This document shows positions 47,799 through 56,239 of a stretch of 64,000 nucleotides of DNA, one piece after another (the first letter of the stretch is position 1; every line of letters starts with the position of its first letter). A model generated the notes under the pieces. That model was given only the letters and a program-made list of their open reading frames with translations. It ran no database searches and was not told where the DNA came from. Source of the DNA: Bacteroidales bacterium (GTDB taxonomy: Bacteria; Bacteroidota; Bacteroidia; Bacteroidales; F082); NCBI GenBank assembly GCA_017530365.1, contig JAFXMK010000018.1, positions 1 to 64,000 of the forward strand, given 5' to 3'. The position numbers and the translations under genes are program-made.

Positions 47799-48305
47799 TC
47801 AATTGAAGCCGAAGCCACGGAGAACGGTCAGCACGCGTTCGTCGGTGGGATCTTCGATGTCCTCAGAGCCAACACGGACTGCCATTTTGCGGTCGGGGTT
47901 GTAGGTGAAGAAGGACAATTTGTATTTCCCAATGTTGGGAATGACTTTCCAGGTGTAGTCGCCGGTGACGATGTCTTCCAGATAATCTGCAGCGGGATAT
48001 TTGGTGAGGAATTGATCATAGTCTTCCTCAGTCCAGTCCTTGATATTGAAATCCGACCAGTCTTCCAAGTATTCGATGCCCATCTCGGAGTAGGCGTTGC
48101 TAACCTTCCATCCCTCGGTGGGAAGGTTCAAATGCCAGTCGTAGTGGTCCCAGTTAGTGGTCTCAGGAGCGGCGGGCTCTTCAACGACAGGTTCTTCTAC
48201 TACAGGTTCGTTTTGTGCTTGGGGTTCATTGGTTTTGGTGTTGTTGTTGCCGCATGCGGCGAACAGCATGGCAGCGGCTGCTGCGATAAAAAATGCTTTT
48301 TTCAT
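47799..48305 (-). CDS. Putative lipoprotein with acidic linker
   Basis: The 168-residue product starts with a lipoprotein signal (lipobox FAAC, Cys18). A Pro/Glu/Val-rich linker with tandem PVVEE units (about 30-50) leads into a C-terminal alpha/beta domain (about 53-168) with several Trp and Tyr residues. No family was recognised. It has its own promoter at 48335-48342, bordering the inverted repeat. Confidence 0.75.
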   Translation of the reverse strand: MKKAFFIAAAAAMLFAACGNNNTKTNEPQAQNEPVVEEPVVEEPAAPETTNWDHYDWHLNLPTEGWKVSNAYSEMGIEYLEDWSDFNIKDWTEEDYDQFLTKYPAADYLEDIVTGDYTWKVIPNIGKYKLSFFTYNPDRKMAVRVGSEDIEDPTDERVLTVLRGFGFN

Positions 48306-48334
48306 GATTAAAATGTTTGGGTTTTTTGAGGGTG

Positions 48335-48342
48335 CAAAGATA
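48335..48342 (-). promoter_or_regulatory. -7 box of the lipoprotein gene
   Basis: TATCTTTG on the minus strand, 30 bp from the ATG. The left inverted repeat of the island begins 8 bp further upstream, i.e. where the -33 element should be. Confidence 0.65.
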
Positions 48343-48349
48343 GTAATTT

Positions 48350-48579
48350 GTTACTTTTCTCTTGATAGAAAAGTAACCAAAAGATCAAGGCCAAAAACAT
48401 CGGCCCACCGCACAGCCTCTCTAAGTGGGGAGCCTCAAGGCGGGGAGTGCCTTCGTGCCGAAGGCAAACGCTCCGCTAAAGCTCCGCGCCCCGCCCTGAG
48501 TCTCAGCCCACTTAGTTCGGCTCTTGGCGAGCGCTGCTCCGGTTTTTGGCCTCGGCCCACGCGCCCAGCCCGTGACGGT
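48350..48579 (+). repeat. Left 230-bp inverted repeat of the restriction-type island
   Basis: It begins with the short palindrome GTTACTTTT-AAAAGTAAC and continues through CTCTCTAAGTGGG, GCAAACGCTCCGCTAAAGC and GCGCCCCGCCCTGAGTCTCA to GCCCGTG. It has no coding sense. The same sequence, roughly 85-90 percent identical by eye, is found inverted at 51214-51445. Confidence 0.85.
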
Positions 48580-48592
48580 GGGTTGTGCTTAT

Positions 48593-49675
48593 TTATTTCC
48601 CGCTCTTCCGACGGTTACACTCTCGGCAGAGCATCTGGCAGTTCTCGGCTATGGTACGTCCGCCATCACGCCACGGGGTAATGTGGTCAGCTTCCATCTG
48701 TTCGATTTCGAAGTGTTTCCCACAAACAGAACAGATGCCGTCCTGTCGCTCATAAACTTCTCGTTTCATGTTGTCATCGAAAGCCCGGATGTCGAGATGA
48801 TGCTCATCGTGGTCGAAGACGTAGGTGTAGATGCCTTTCTTTTTCTGAACATCACTATCAGCCATCAATCGTTTCACTTCAGTTTCCAAAACTGAAGCAT
48901 CCCAGATGCCTTCATGGTATTTGGCATATAGTGTACCCCAGTCCACGCCTTTCATCTCTCGACGATAGTTTGGGAATGTAGCTTTTACCCAGTTGATGAC
49001 GCTGCTGAAGTGGTTCCATAAGGCTACAGCATTTGGATCATGCTGATGGTTGCCCATATAGACTTCGATGTTGCCGTTTGAGATCCATCGTATAGCGATC
49101 TCAAGATAAGCCTGCCGATTTACTTCGCCCGACACATATTTACTGGCCAGGCCGTATGCCGCACAGTTGTTTTTACTGAAATAGCGCTTGGCATCACTCA
49201 CCCAAGAGCCCGCATACACAGCATTGCGCAGTTCTTGCTCGGTTAGTTCCTTGCCCGCGATGTTGATGGTCTTGAACCACTTGAGTTTTTCGCTATCGCT
49301 ACCGCTACAGATATAAACCTGTAGGGGATAGTCAAGGATCTGTTCTTGCTCGTCGGGCTGGAGGTTGTGGAAGTAGCGGAAGTTGAAGGCGAAGTCTCCA
49401 TTAACATATTGGCAAATGCTGATGGTTCGTTGTTGGCCGTCGATGATTTCAAAGGTGCCATCTTCACGGACAGCCCAATACATCACGTTGAGTGGGAAAC
49501 CATTGGTGAGGGTGTCGATGACGGCGTCGCGTTCCTTTTCGCCATAGACGAATTCGCGCTGGTAAGGTGGCCGTACATCTAGGTTGCCGCCGAAGGCACG
49601 CACACCATTCTCGTTATTGTCCTCGTAGCCCGCCGTCAGTTCGCGGACAGTGATCTTGTGGAGTTCGATGTTCAT
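48593..49675 (-). CDS. DUF262 (GmrSD/SspE-like) protein with C-terminal HNH nuclease domain
   Basis: The product has 360 residues from the ATG at 49675. The N-terminal DUF262 domain (about 1-200) has RPPYQREFVYGEKERDAVI and the nucleotide-site motif IDGQQRTISI. The C-terminus (about 312-360) is a zinc HNH nuclease: CSVCGK, ADHITPWRDGG, CxxC and N before RRK. DUF262 proteins with HNH-type domains are known as modification-dependent or NTP-driven nucleases (GmrSD, SspE, BrxU). An upstream in-frame ATG at 49765 would overlap the methyltransferase stop, but the extra 30 residues are the shadow of the methyltransferase's original tail, so 49675 is preferred. It is probably the nuclease partner of the adjacent methyltransferase. 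Confidence 0.85.
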   Translation of the reverse strand: MNIELHKITVRELTAGYEDNNENGVRAFGGNLDVRPPYQREFVYGEKERDAVIDTLTNGFPLNVMYWAVREDGTFEIIDGQQRTISICQYVNGDFAFNFRYFHNLQPDEQEQILDYPLQVYICSGSDSEKLKWFKTINIAGKELTEQELRNAVYAGSWVSDAKRYFSKNNCAAYGLASKYVSGEVNRQAYLEIAIRWISNGNIEVYMGNHQHDPNAVALWNHFSSVINWVKATFPNYRREMKGVDWGTLYAKYHEGIWDASVLETEVKRLMADSDVQKKKGIYTYVFDHDEHHLDIRAFDDNMKREVYERQDGICSVCGKHFEIEQMEADHITPWRDGGRTIAENCQMLCRECNRRKSGK

Positions 49676-49761
49676 TTGTATCTCGTTTTTTTGCCCTTTC
49701 AGGCCGTTATTTGCTATCAGCAGCCATTGACAAAGAGCCTTCTTCTTGATGGTATTCCACT

Positions 49762-50814
49762 TCATGATGGAGCTCGGTTTGGCGACGGCGGATGAGGATT
49801 CGAGAATAGGGTACGGTAACTACGCCGTCTATCATTCATGTAAAGATCTCCGTCAACGGTTCCTCTTTTCTGAATCTCTTTTCTGTATTTTTTATGTTCA
49901 GGTTTATATGGTTGGACGCCACATTCCAAACCTAATGTTGCGATGCCTAATCCGATGATCTCAAACTGTTCTGGATTGTATTTGTCCATGAATGTGATAG
50001 GAACACCCATGACACCATTATAATCCATTGGGATATCTGCCGTTTTATCAACGTTAATAGCATCGTAGTTTTCAAACTTTGGATATTCCTTAGGATTATA
50101 GGCCTTATATAGGATTAAATCTTCGTGACGTTTCTTTATTTCAAGATTTGTGAACCAATTTACCCCTGAAACTCGAATCATTCCTTCTCGATGGTCTCCG
50201 GCTGTAGCCACATCTTCGTATTTGCTAAAGAAGTGTCCTGCGCCGCCTTTAAAACCATACCCAAGCCATACTTTGTTATCCCTAATCAAGGGGAAGATCT
50301 CCCTATACCCAATTGCGTTTTGGTGTCCCACTATCACAAATTTCTTCTCGTATTTCATCAATTGTGCCATGTATTCGCGAAACAAGGAAAAGGGAGGATT
50401 GGTTACCACAATGTCTGCTTCTTTCAACAATTCAATACACTCTTTGGAACGGAAATCTCCATCACCATTGAAGTAGTGGATGCCGATTTCTTCGGGATCG
50501 GGCACTCGGTTTCCATTGCGATCGCCGAAATACTCCAACCAAATTGCACGTTCTGAATCGTTTTGGCTAAAAAGGTCTCTGTTCTGATTTTTATAGCAAG
50601 TAGTGATCAACTTTTTCAGCCCCAATTGTTCAAAATTGTAGCTGAAATAATGGAAGAAATTGCTCACACGAGGATCATCACAATTGCAGAGTACGGTCTT
50701 ACCTTTAAAATGTGCTTTATAGTGTTTCAGTTCGTTTTCAATATCAACTAATTGAGTATAAAACTCATCTTTTTTTGCTTTGTTTGCCGCATGAAGATTG
50801 ATGTTTCCTGCCAT
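49762..50814 (-). CDS. EcoRI-family adenine-specific DNA methyltransferase, frameshifted near its end
   Basis: The 350-residue product starts NINLHAANKAKKDEFYTQL and has VVTNPPFSLFREY with the catalytic NPPF at 139-142, FVIVGHQNAIGYREIF and GVMGVPITFMDKYNPEQF, all typical of the EcoRI-methylase family. It lacks a separate target-recognition domain. After GDLYMNDR (about residue 322) the current frame turns into low-complexity text. The adjacent frame continues with GVVTVPYSRILIRRR, the expected family end, to a stop at 49707. A one-base change near 49830 is therefore likely. Loss of about the last 15 conserved residues may or may not abolish activity. Confidence 0.85.
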   Translation of the reverse strand: MAGNINLHAANKAKKDEFYTQLVDIENELKHYKAHFKGKTVLCNCDDPRVSNFFHYFSYNFEQLGLKKLITTCYKNQNRDLFSQNDSERAIWLEYFGDRNGNRVPDPEEIGIHYFNGDGDFRSKECIELLKEADIVVTNPPFSLFREYMAQLMKYEKKFVIVGHQNAIGYREIFPLIRDNKVWLGYGFKGGAGHFFSKYEDVATAGDHREGMIRVSGVNWFTNLEIKKRHEDLILYKAYNPKEYPKFENYDAINVDKTADIPMDYNGVMGVPITFMDKYNPEQFEIIGLGIATLGLECGVQPYKPEHKKYRKEIQKRGTVDGDLYMNDRRRSYRTLFSNPHPPSPNRAPS

Positions 50815-50816
50815 TT

Positions 50817-50845
50817 GATTGATAGATTATGCAATGCTATCAATC
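50817..50845 (-). promoter_or_regulatory. Perfect 9-bp hairpin directly before the methyltransferase start codon
   Basis: GATTGATAG (50817-50825) pairs with CTATCAATC (50837-50845), with an 11-nt loop. It ends 2 bp before the start codon and would occlude ribosome access. Confidence 0.7.
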
Positions 50846-51147
50846 CGCAAGCGCAAAAGGAAAGGGTGCTTTCCTCATTGCGCTTACCAAGGTAACCCTG
50901 CAAGGAGACCTTCTAACGAGAACAAGTACTCACACCCTTAGGCATGAGCATTGCTATACTACCTCGTTAAAAGGATCCGCTTGCAATTGGCATCACCTTC
51001 ACTTATTATTTTCGTGTTTTATCTCCGTTAATCTTGCAGGGTTTTCGGTAAACGCGAAATAATAGCTAATGCTTTGTTTTATAATATGTTAATAATTACT
51101 TTTTTCTTTTTCTAAATATGTTTTATTCACAATCAATTTTTATAATG
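50817..51147 (-). ncRNA. Long structured 5' leader of the methyltransferase gene (candidate regulatory RNA)
   Basis: The promoter lies about 330 bp before the start codon and no reading frame fills the gap. Visible pairings are the 9-bp hairpin at 50817-50845, AAGCGCAA/TTGCGCTT (50849-50856 with 50878-50885) enclosing GGAAAG/CTTTCC, TTACC/GGTAA (50884-50895), and TAACGAG/CTCGTTA (50914-50920 with 50963-50969). A long-range GCAAGCG/CGCTTGC (50847-50853 with 50979-50985) competes with the second stem, which suggests a switch-like RNA. It matches no RNA family that was recognised. The 3' half (51000-51140) is AT-rich and unstructured. Confidence 0.55.
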
Positions 51148-51178
51148 CAAAGATATACATTCCCCCAACAAATGCAAA
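51148..51178 (-). promoter_or_regulatory. Promoter of the methyltransferase-DUF262 operon
   Basis: On the minus strand TATCTTTG (51148-51155) has TTTG (51175-51178) upstream at 19-bp spacing. It lies inside the island, just within the right repeat. Confidence 0.7.
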
Positions 51179-51213
51179 CAAAAGCGACTAAAACCCAACA
51201 AAAGCAGGAAATA

Positions 51214-51445
51214 CCTGCCACGGGATGGGCGCGCAGGCCACGGCCAAAAACGGGAGCAGCGGTAGCCAAAGAGCCGAACTAAGTGGGTTGAGACTCAGGG
51301 CGGGGCGCGGAGCTTTAGCGGAGCGTTTGCCTTCCGCAGGAAGGCATTCCCCGCCTTGAGGATCACCCACTTAGAGAGGCTGTGCAGCAGGCCGATGTTT
51401 TTGGCCTTGATTTTTTGGTTACTTTTGCATCAAGGCAAAAGTAAC
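51214..51445 (-). repeat. Right 230-bp inverted repeat of the restriction-type island
   Basis: Inverted copy of 48350-48579, ending outward in the palindrome GTTACTTTT-AAAAGTAAC. The outer end lies 6 bp before the cutC -7 box. Confidence 0.85.
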
Positions 51446-51451
51446 AATAAT

Positions 51452-51459
51452 TATCTTTG
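51452..51459 (+). promoter_or_regulatory. -7 box for cutC
   Basis: TATCTTTG, 19 bp before the ATG at 51478. The -33 region falls inside the right inverted repeat, whose GGTTACTTTTGC text would have to provide it. Confidence 0.65.
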
Positions 51460-51477
51460 CAAAAATTCTTTTCCATC

Positions 51478-52209
51478 ATGATCCGTCTCGAAATCTGTGC
51501 CAACGGCATACAATCCCTGCGTAACGCCATGGACGGCTGCGCCCAATGTGTTGAACTCTGCGAAGCTATCGAAGTAGGAGGACTGACGCCTTCTTTCGGA
51601 ACGCTTGCCAAAGCCATCGACCTCTCCTTCATTCCCATGCGTGTGCTCATCCGACCACGACCGGGCAACTACATTTATAATGAAGAGGAAATTGATATCA
51701 TGAAGACCGATATCATGCTCTGCAAGAAGCTGGGCTTCGAAGGCGTGGTGATCGGCGCCCTCAACGACGATGGCATGCTCGACGTAGCAGCTTTGAAAGC
51801 CCTCATGGAAGCAGGTGAGGGACTGAAATTCACTTTCCATCGTGCCATCGACGCCTGCGTGAATCCCTTGGAAGCCATGGAACAACTCATTGACTTGGGC
51901 TTCGACAAGGTGCTGACATCAGGTGGCAAACCTACCGCCGAAGAGGGCATCCCGATGATTGCCGAGATGCAGCTGCGTTTCGGCGACCGTATCGCCATCA
52001 TGCCTGGCGGTGGCATCAACTTGGGTAATGTGATGGACATCGTCAACCAGACGGGCGTGGTCAACGTGCATGCCTCGCTGGGTCACTGGGTGCCGCGCTT
52101 TAACGAGAAGCTCTATCCCAACCAGGTGGATAACACCGGTGCCGCCATGGTGTGGACCGAATCAAATTATGACATCATCTACGAAATGGAAAAGCTGATT
52201 AACCCATGA
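51478..52209 (+). CDS. cutC: CutC family protein
   Basis: The 243-residue product is a TIM barrel with LEICANGIQSLRNAMDGCAQCVEL at the start (split in text: EICANG, GCAQ), RVLIRPRPGNYIYN (about 53-66), FHRAIDACVNP (about 120) and LTSGGKPTAEEG (about 145). The family was named for copper homeostasis, but its real reaction is unsettled. The start at 51478 is chosen because the longer frame overlaps the promoter. It overlaps the next gene by 4 bp. Confidence 0.93.
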   Translation: MIRLEICANGIQSLRNAMDGCAQCVELCEAIEVGGLTPSFGTLAKAIDLSFIPMRVLIRPRPGNYIYNEEEIDIMKTDIMLCKKLGFEGVVIGALNDDGMLDVAALKALMEAGEGLKFTFHRAIDACVNPLEAMEQLIDLGFDKVLTSGGKPTAEEGIPMIAEMQLRFGDRIAIMPGGGINLGNVMDIVNQTGVVNVHASLGHWVPRFNEKLYPNQVDNTGAAMVWTESNYDIIYEMEKLINP

Positions 52210-54743
52210 AACGAATCGCTTTATTCCTCCTCATCTTAGTGGCTTTGGCGTCTTGTACGAACCGCCAGTACGTTTTCGAACAATACCTCGACCGCGGCTG
52301 GACGCTGACCAGCGACACGCTGGCACCAATGAGAAACTTCGCCGTTCCCTCTGTAGTGCAGCAAACGCTCTCAGACGCCGGTGTGATCCCTTATCCATAC
52401 AGCGGTACCGTCGAAAAGGACTTGCTCTGGATTTCCAACCATCCCTGGACCTATACCACGCAGTTCAATGTCAAAGGCAGCATGCTGAACCAAGAGGTCG
52501 TGGAGCTGGTCTTCGAGGGCATTGACACTTACGCCTCGGTGACTTTAAATGGTGAGAAACTATTCGATGCAGATAACATGTTCCGCACCTGGAAAGTGGA
52601 TGTGAAGCCTCTCCTGAAAGAAAAGAAGAACCAGTTGGTGGTGACCTTCCCTCCATACGACAGCGTCCAGCAAGCGCTCTATGATCAGTGCCGCCCTCGG
52701 TTTCCTGAGAAATATGCCGTCACCCGAAAAGCCCCTTATCAGCATGGCTGGGACTGGGCACCGAAATACAAGAACATCGGTCTGTGGAAGCCCGTCAAGT
52801 TGGTCGCTTGGTCGGATGCCAGACTGGAGAACGCCTATATCGTCACCAACGAGATCTCTGAGACTCAGGCCAAGCTGACGCTGCACCTCGATGTGGAAAG
52901 TTCTGCCAATGGTGAGCTGGTCGTTGAGATTCGTAACGACGGCAAGCTGATCCAGAGCTGCCCTTTCCAGATGGATCAAGGCAACCAACATAAAATGTTC
53001 GGCTTCACCGTTGAGAATCCCCGGCTGTGGTGGCCTAACGAGATAGGGGAGCAACCGCTTTACGATTTCGAGATCGTGTTGAAAGACAATGATAGACTAT
53101 TGGATTCCAAGACAATCCGTACAGGCATCAAGACCTTCCAGATGGTACAGGAACCAGATGCCAACGGTTTCTCTTTTTATTTTAAGGTGAACGGCGTGCC
53201 GTTTTATGCCAAAGGCGCCAACTACGTCCCCGAGGAGATGATCGAGACTTGGATCGATGATGGTCGAACGGTCAACTTGCTCCAAGAGTCAAAGAAAGCG
53301 CATTTCAACATGCTGCGCGTATGGGGCGGTGGCATCTACCCGTCGGAAGACTTCTTCAATAGCTGCGACTCCCTCGGCATTCTGGTTTGGGAAGACTTCA
53401 TGTATGCCGGCACCATGTATCCATACGACGAGGCTTTCCTGGAGAATGCCAAGATCGAAGCCTTGGAGCAGGTAAAACGTCTTGCCTCGCATCCCTCTTT
53501 GGCCTTGTGGTGCGGTGGCAATGAGATCTCCGAAGGTTATTATAATTGGGGATGGCAGCAGTCATTGGGTTGGTCGGCGGAAGATGACCAGGCTATGAAA
53601 ATGGGCTATGACCGTCTCTTTGAGACCATCCTTCCCATGGTGGTCGATACCTACGACGGCACCCGTCCTTATTGGCCGAACTCCCCGTCGAAAGGCTGGG
53701 GCCGACCTGAGAGCCTGACACAGGGCGATGTTCACTATTGGGGCGTTTGGTGGGGTGAACAGCCCTACGAGATGTACCGCGAGAAGGTTGGCCGTTTCAA
53801 TAGTGAATACGGCTATCAGTCCTATCCTGATATTCAAACCCTGAAAACCGCTGCAGGAGATGATCCAGAGTTCAAGGCATTATGCGACTATGAAGGCGAC
53901 GACTTGTATGCGCTCATCAGCAAGAATGCCTTCTTGGCAGCGCATCAGAAACATGCCAGAGGTGCCCGACAGATCAACGATTTCATCGAACGTTATTTCC
54001 CCAAGGCAAAGACCTTCGAGGAATACGTCTATCTAAGCCAACTTTCCCAGGCTTACGGCATGGAGATCGCCATCGAGGCACACCGCACGGCCAAGCCTTA
54101 CAACATGGGTACGCTCTACTGGCAGCTTAACGATGCCTGGCCTGTGACTTCTTGGTCGTCCATTGACCATTCCGGCCGACCAAAAGCCATGCAGTACAAG
54201 CTGAGGACACTCTATGCACCGGTGTTGCTCTCCTTTGACCAAAGTGACCAACAGGTGTATGTGACCTCCGATTTGATGCGAGGCATCGATGGCATGATGA
54301 CCGTTTCGGTAAACGATTTCCAAGGTGATCGGCTTTTTGAACAAAAGGTGAAGGTTGACATGGGTGCTAACCAGAACAGAAAGTTCTACGTGGAAGGACT
54401 GAGAGAATGCTTGCAGAAGGTGGATCCGAAATCGGTTTATGTGAAACTGGAGCTGTCCGAAAGCGAGAAACCGATGGCTGAAAGGTTCTGCTATTTGGTG
54501 TATCCAAAGCTTCTTCAACTGCCCAAAGCCAAGCTTGATCTCTCTATCCAGCAAGAGGGCGATATGATTCAAATAGATGTGAAAACCGATGTCTTTGCCA
54601 AGGACGTTCAGGTGTTCAGCACCAGCCGTTATGGCGTTTTCTCTGATAATTTCTTTGATTTGGAGGCTGGCCAAACCCGCCGCATCACCTTCAAATCCTT
54701 CGTTCAGGAAGAAAAAATCGATTTTTCAGCCCGAAGCTTGTAA
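52206..54743 (+). CDS. Beta-mannosidase (GH2) lipoprotein
   Basis: The 845-residue product has a lipoprotein signal (LASC, Cys17), a GH2 sugar-binding jelly-roll (about 20-200, with WTYTTQFN and YQHGWDWAPK), an immunoglobulin-like domain and a TIM barrel. WCGGNEISEGYYNW gives the acid/base Glu440 and FNSEYGYQS the nucleophile Glu534. PKYKNIGLWKPV and YWQLNDAWPVTSWSS are typical of beta-mannosidases. It would cut terminal beta-mannose from oligosaccharides in the periplasm or at the surface. It is translationally coupled to cutC. Confidence 0.93.
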   Translation: MKRIALFLLILVALASCTNRQYVFEQYLDRGWTLTSDTLAPMRNFAVPSVVQQTLSDAGVIPYPYSGTVEKDLLWISNHPWTYTTQFNVKGSMLNQEVVELVFEGIDTYASVTLNGEKLFDADNMFRTWKVDVKPLLKEKKNQLVVTFPPYDSVQQALYDQCRPRFPEKYAVTRKAPYQHGWDWAPKYKNIGLWKPVKLVAWSDARLENAYIVTNEISETQAKLTLHLDVESSANGELVVEIRNDGKLIQSCPFQMDQGNQHKMFGFTVENPRLWWPNEIGEQPLYDFEIVLKDNDRLLDSKTIRTGIKTFQMVQEPDANGFSFYFKVNGVPFYAKGANYVPEEMIETWIDDGRTVNLLQESKKAHFNMLRVWGGGIYPSEDFFNSCDSLGILVWEDFMYAGTMYPYDEAFLENAKIEALEQVKRLASHPSLALWCGGNEISEGYYNWGWQQSLGWSAEDDQAMKMGYDRLFETILPMVVDTYDGTRPYWPNSPSKGWGRPESLTQGDVHYWGVWWGEQPYEMYREKVGRFNSEYGYQSYPDIQTLKTAAGDDPEFKALCDYEGDDLYALISKNAFLAAHQKHARGARQINDFIERYFPKAKTFEEYVYLSQLSQAYGMEIAIEAHRTAKPYNMGTLYWQLNDAWPVTSWSSIDHSGRPKAMQYKLRTLYAPVLLSFDQSDQQVYVTSDLMRGIDGMMTVSVNDFQGDRLFEQKVKVDMGANQNRKFYVEGLRECLQKVDPKSVYVKLELSESEKPMAERFCYLVYPKLLQLPKAKLDLSIQQEGDMIQIDVKTDVFAKDVQVFSTSRYGVFSDNFFDLEAGQTRRITFKSFVQEEKIDFSARSL

Positions 54744-54823
54744 CTTTTTTGCTGTTTGTTCGTCTTATAGTTGTTTTTCGGAAAGCAACAAAGTAATTAA
54801 AGAACAAATAAACAGATAAAACC

Positions 54824-56224
54824 ATGAAAAAACTATTCATTATTGCGATCGCTTTGTTTTATGCGAGTATCGCATCCGCCCAAATCAACACCGTCGTTGT
54901 CAATACCAGTGGCGATGTAATCTTGCGTCAAGGGAAAGCATTCCACTGTTTCCCGAGCTCTCAAATTTCGGCAGATAACGTGCTTTACCTAAAAGGTTCG
55001 AGCGATTATGATGTCACTTTGGAAGAACTGGAAAACCTTACCATTCTCTCATCAGGTGATGTGGTTACAGATGGTGAGTTCCGTGGTAAGGACCTCAGTG
55101 TCGTTTTCAATAGTTCAGGTGATTCGCGGCTTGATTTGAATTATGAGAATGTCAATGTCAAGATGGTTGGCAATGGTGACCTCGTGTTACGAGGCCGTTG
55201 TGATCAGCTCAACATTGTAAGTAACGGCCGTGGTGACCTTCATACCAAGGAATTGGTGTGGAAATCGTGGAACACAAAGTACAACTCGGAGGAAACTGAC
55301 CGAAATCCTTCCAACTTGGAGGGCCTATCGGAGCTTTTGGCAGAATTGGGTGCCAATTTGGAGTACCTTTCCGATTCCGTTGACTGGGACCAGTTTGAGC
55401 GCGACATGGAACGTTGGGGCGAGAACATGGAAGAGTGGGGTCGTCGGATGGAAGAATGGGGTGAGCAAGTAGAACGCCAGATGGAAGGCCGTGCCCCGCG
55501 TGACCGACGTGACAACGGGAGTGACAAGCCTCATTATGGACCGTCGTCGAAGAATGTTCCTGGAGATCATTTCCCTGGTCAACGTCCCAAAGAAGCCTCC
55601 AAATCCAAGAGCCTGCTCTTCGATCCGCACTGGGGCGGCATCGATGCTGGTTTGAACATGCTGCTTGGCAATGAACTTGCCAAAGCTAACTTCAACTACC
55701 TGGAGTTGCGCCCCTTGAGAAGCTGGGTGTTCAACTTCAACATCGCTGACGTGGGTGTCGCCTTCAGCCGCAACCATGTCGCTGGTCTCTACACCGGTAT
55801 CGGTTTGGGATGGAATAACTACAGCTTCGACAATCCAGTGTGGCTCGTAAAAGGCGATAATGGCTTGGAATACGAATTGATCGATGAGAGCGTGGAAGGC
55901 AAACTGAAGAAAAGCAAGCTCGGCATGCTCTACATCCAAGCACCTTTGATGATAGAGGTAAGGCCAACCCGTGGATTCTTCATCGCAGCGGGTCTCACTG
56001 CCGGCATCAAAGTGGATACCTGGATGAAGATCAAGTTCATGGATAGATACAAAGAAAAGGCACATGGCGACTTTTACTCGAACCTCTTCAAGCTGGATGC
56101 CACCTTGCGTGCGGGCGGAAATGACATGGGCTTCTTCGCCAGCTATAACCTCCTGCCTTTGTTCAAAGAAGGCAAAGGCCCCGGCGTGCATACCTTCAAT
56201 GTAGGCTTCAGCCTGATATTTTAA
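54824..56224 (+). CDS. Secreted GIN-like (DUF2807-like) head with outer-membrane beta-barrel domain
   Basis: The 466-residue product has a signal peptide (about 1-20). A right-handed beta-repeat head (about 21-145) follows with recurring SSGD/NGDL turns, as in the putative auto-transporter adhesin head (DUF2807). A Trp/Glu/Met-rich helical linker (about 185-225) contains four WG(E/R)xMEEWG-type units. The C-terminal half (about 265-466) has the alternating pattern of an outer-membrane barrel (GIDAGLNMLLG, ending GFSLIF). It precedes an ECF sigma and anti-sigma pair 15 bp away, so it may be a sensor or main product of that regulon. Confidence 0.75.
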   Translation: MKKLFIIAIALFYASIASAQINTVVVNTSGDVILRQGKAFHCFPSSQISADNVLYLKGSSDYDVTLEELENLTILSSGDVVTDGEFRGKDLSVVFNSSGDSRLDLNYENVNVKMVGNGDLVLRGRCDQLNIVSNGRGDLHTKELVWKSWNTKYNSEETDRNPSNLEGLSELLAELGANLEYLSDSVDWDQFERDMERWGENMEEWGRRMEEWGEQVERQMEGRAPRDRRDNGSDKPHYGPSSKNVPGDHFPGQRPKEASKSKSLLFDPHWGGIDAGLNMLLGNELAKANFNYLELRPLRSWVFNFNIADVGVAFSRNHVAGLYTGIGLGWNNYSFDNPVWLVKGDNGLEYELIDESVEGKLKKSKLGMLYIQAPLMIEVRPTRGFFIAAGLTAGIKVDTWMKIKFMDRYKEKAHGDFYSNLFKLDATLRAGGNDMGFFASYNLLPLFKEGKGPGVHTFNVGFSLIF

Positions 56225-56239
56225 ATAGAAACATACCTT

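Larger units (their letters stand above)
48350..51445. mobile_element. Inverted-repeat-bounded methyltransferase/DUF262-HNH island
   Basis: Two 230-bp inverted repeats enclose exactly two co-directional genes plus their long leader, and nothing else. Both outer edges abut promoters of ordinary chromosomal genes (a lipoprotein and cutC). No transposase or recombinase lies inside, so movement by homologous recombination between dispersed repeats, or by an enzyme acting in trans, is inferred. Confidence 0.6.

Noticed and set aside
48157-48681. Open frames (up to 174 aa) across the left inverted repeat
   Set aside because: They run from within the lipoprotein gene's antisense strand through the non-coding repeat; similar spurious frames exist in the right copy, and none has a plausible start or protein pattern.
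49676-49765. 30-residue N-terminal extension of the DUF262-HNH protein
   Set aside because: The extension is read from the displaced C-terminal coding region of the methyltransferase, and the DUF262 domain begins right after the internal ATG at 49675.
50829-51062. 77-aa frame on the plus strand in the methyltransferase leader
   Set aside because: It overlaps the hairpins and has no ribosome-binding site or family pattern; the pairing evidence explains this region better.
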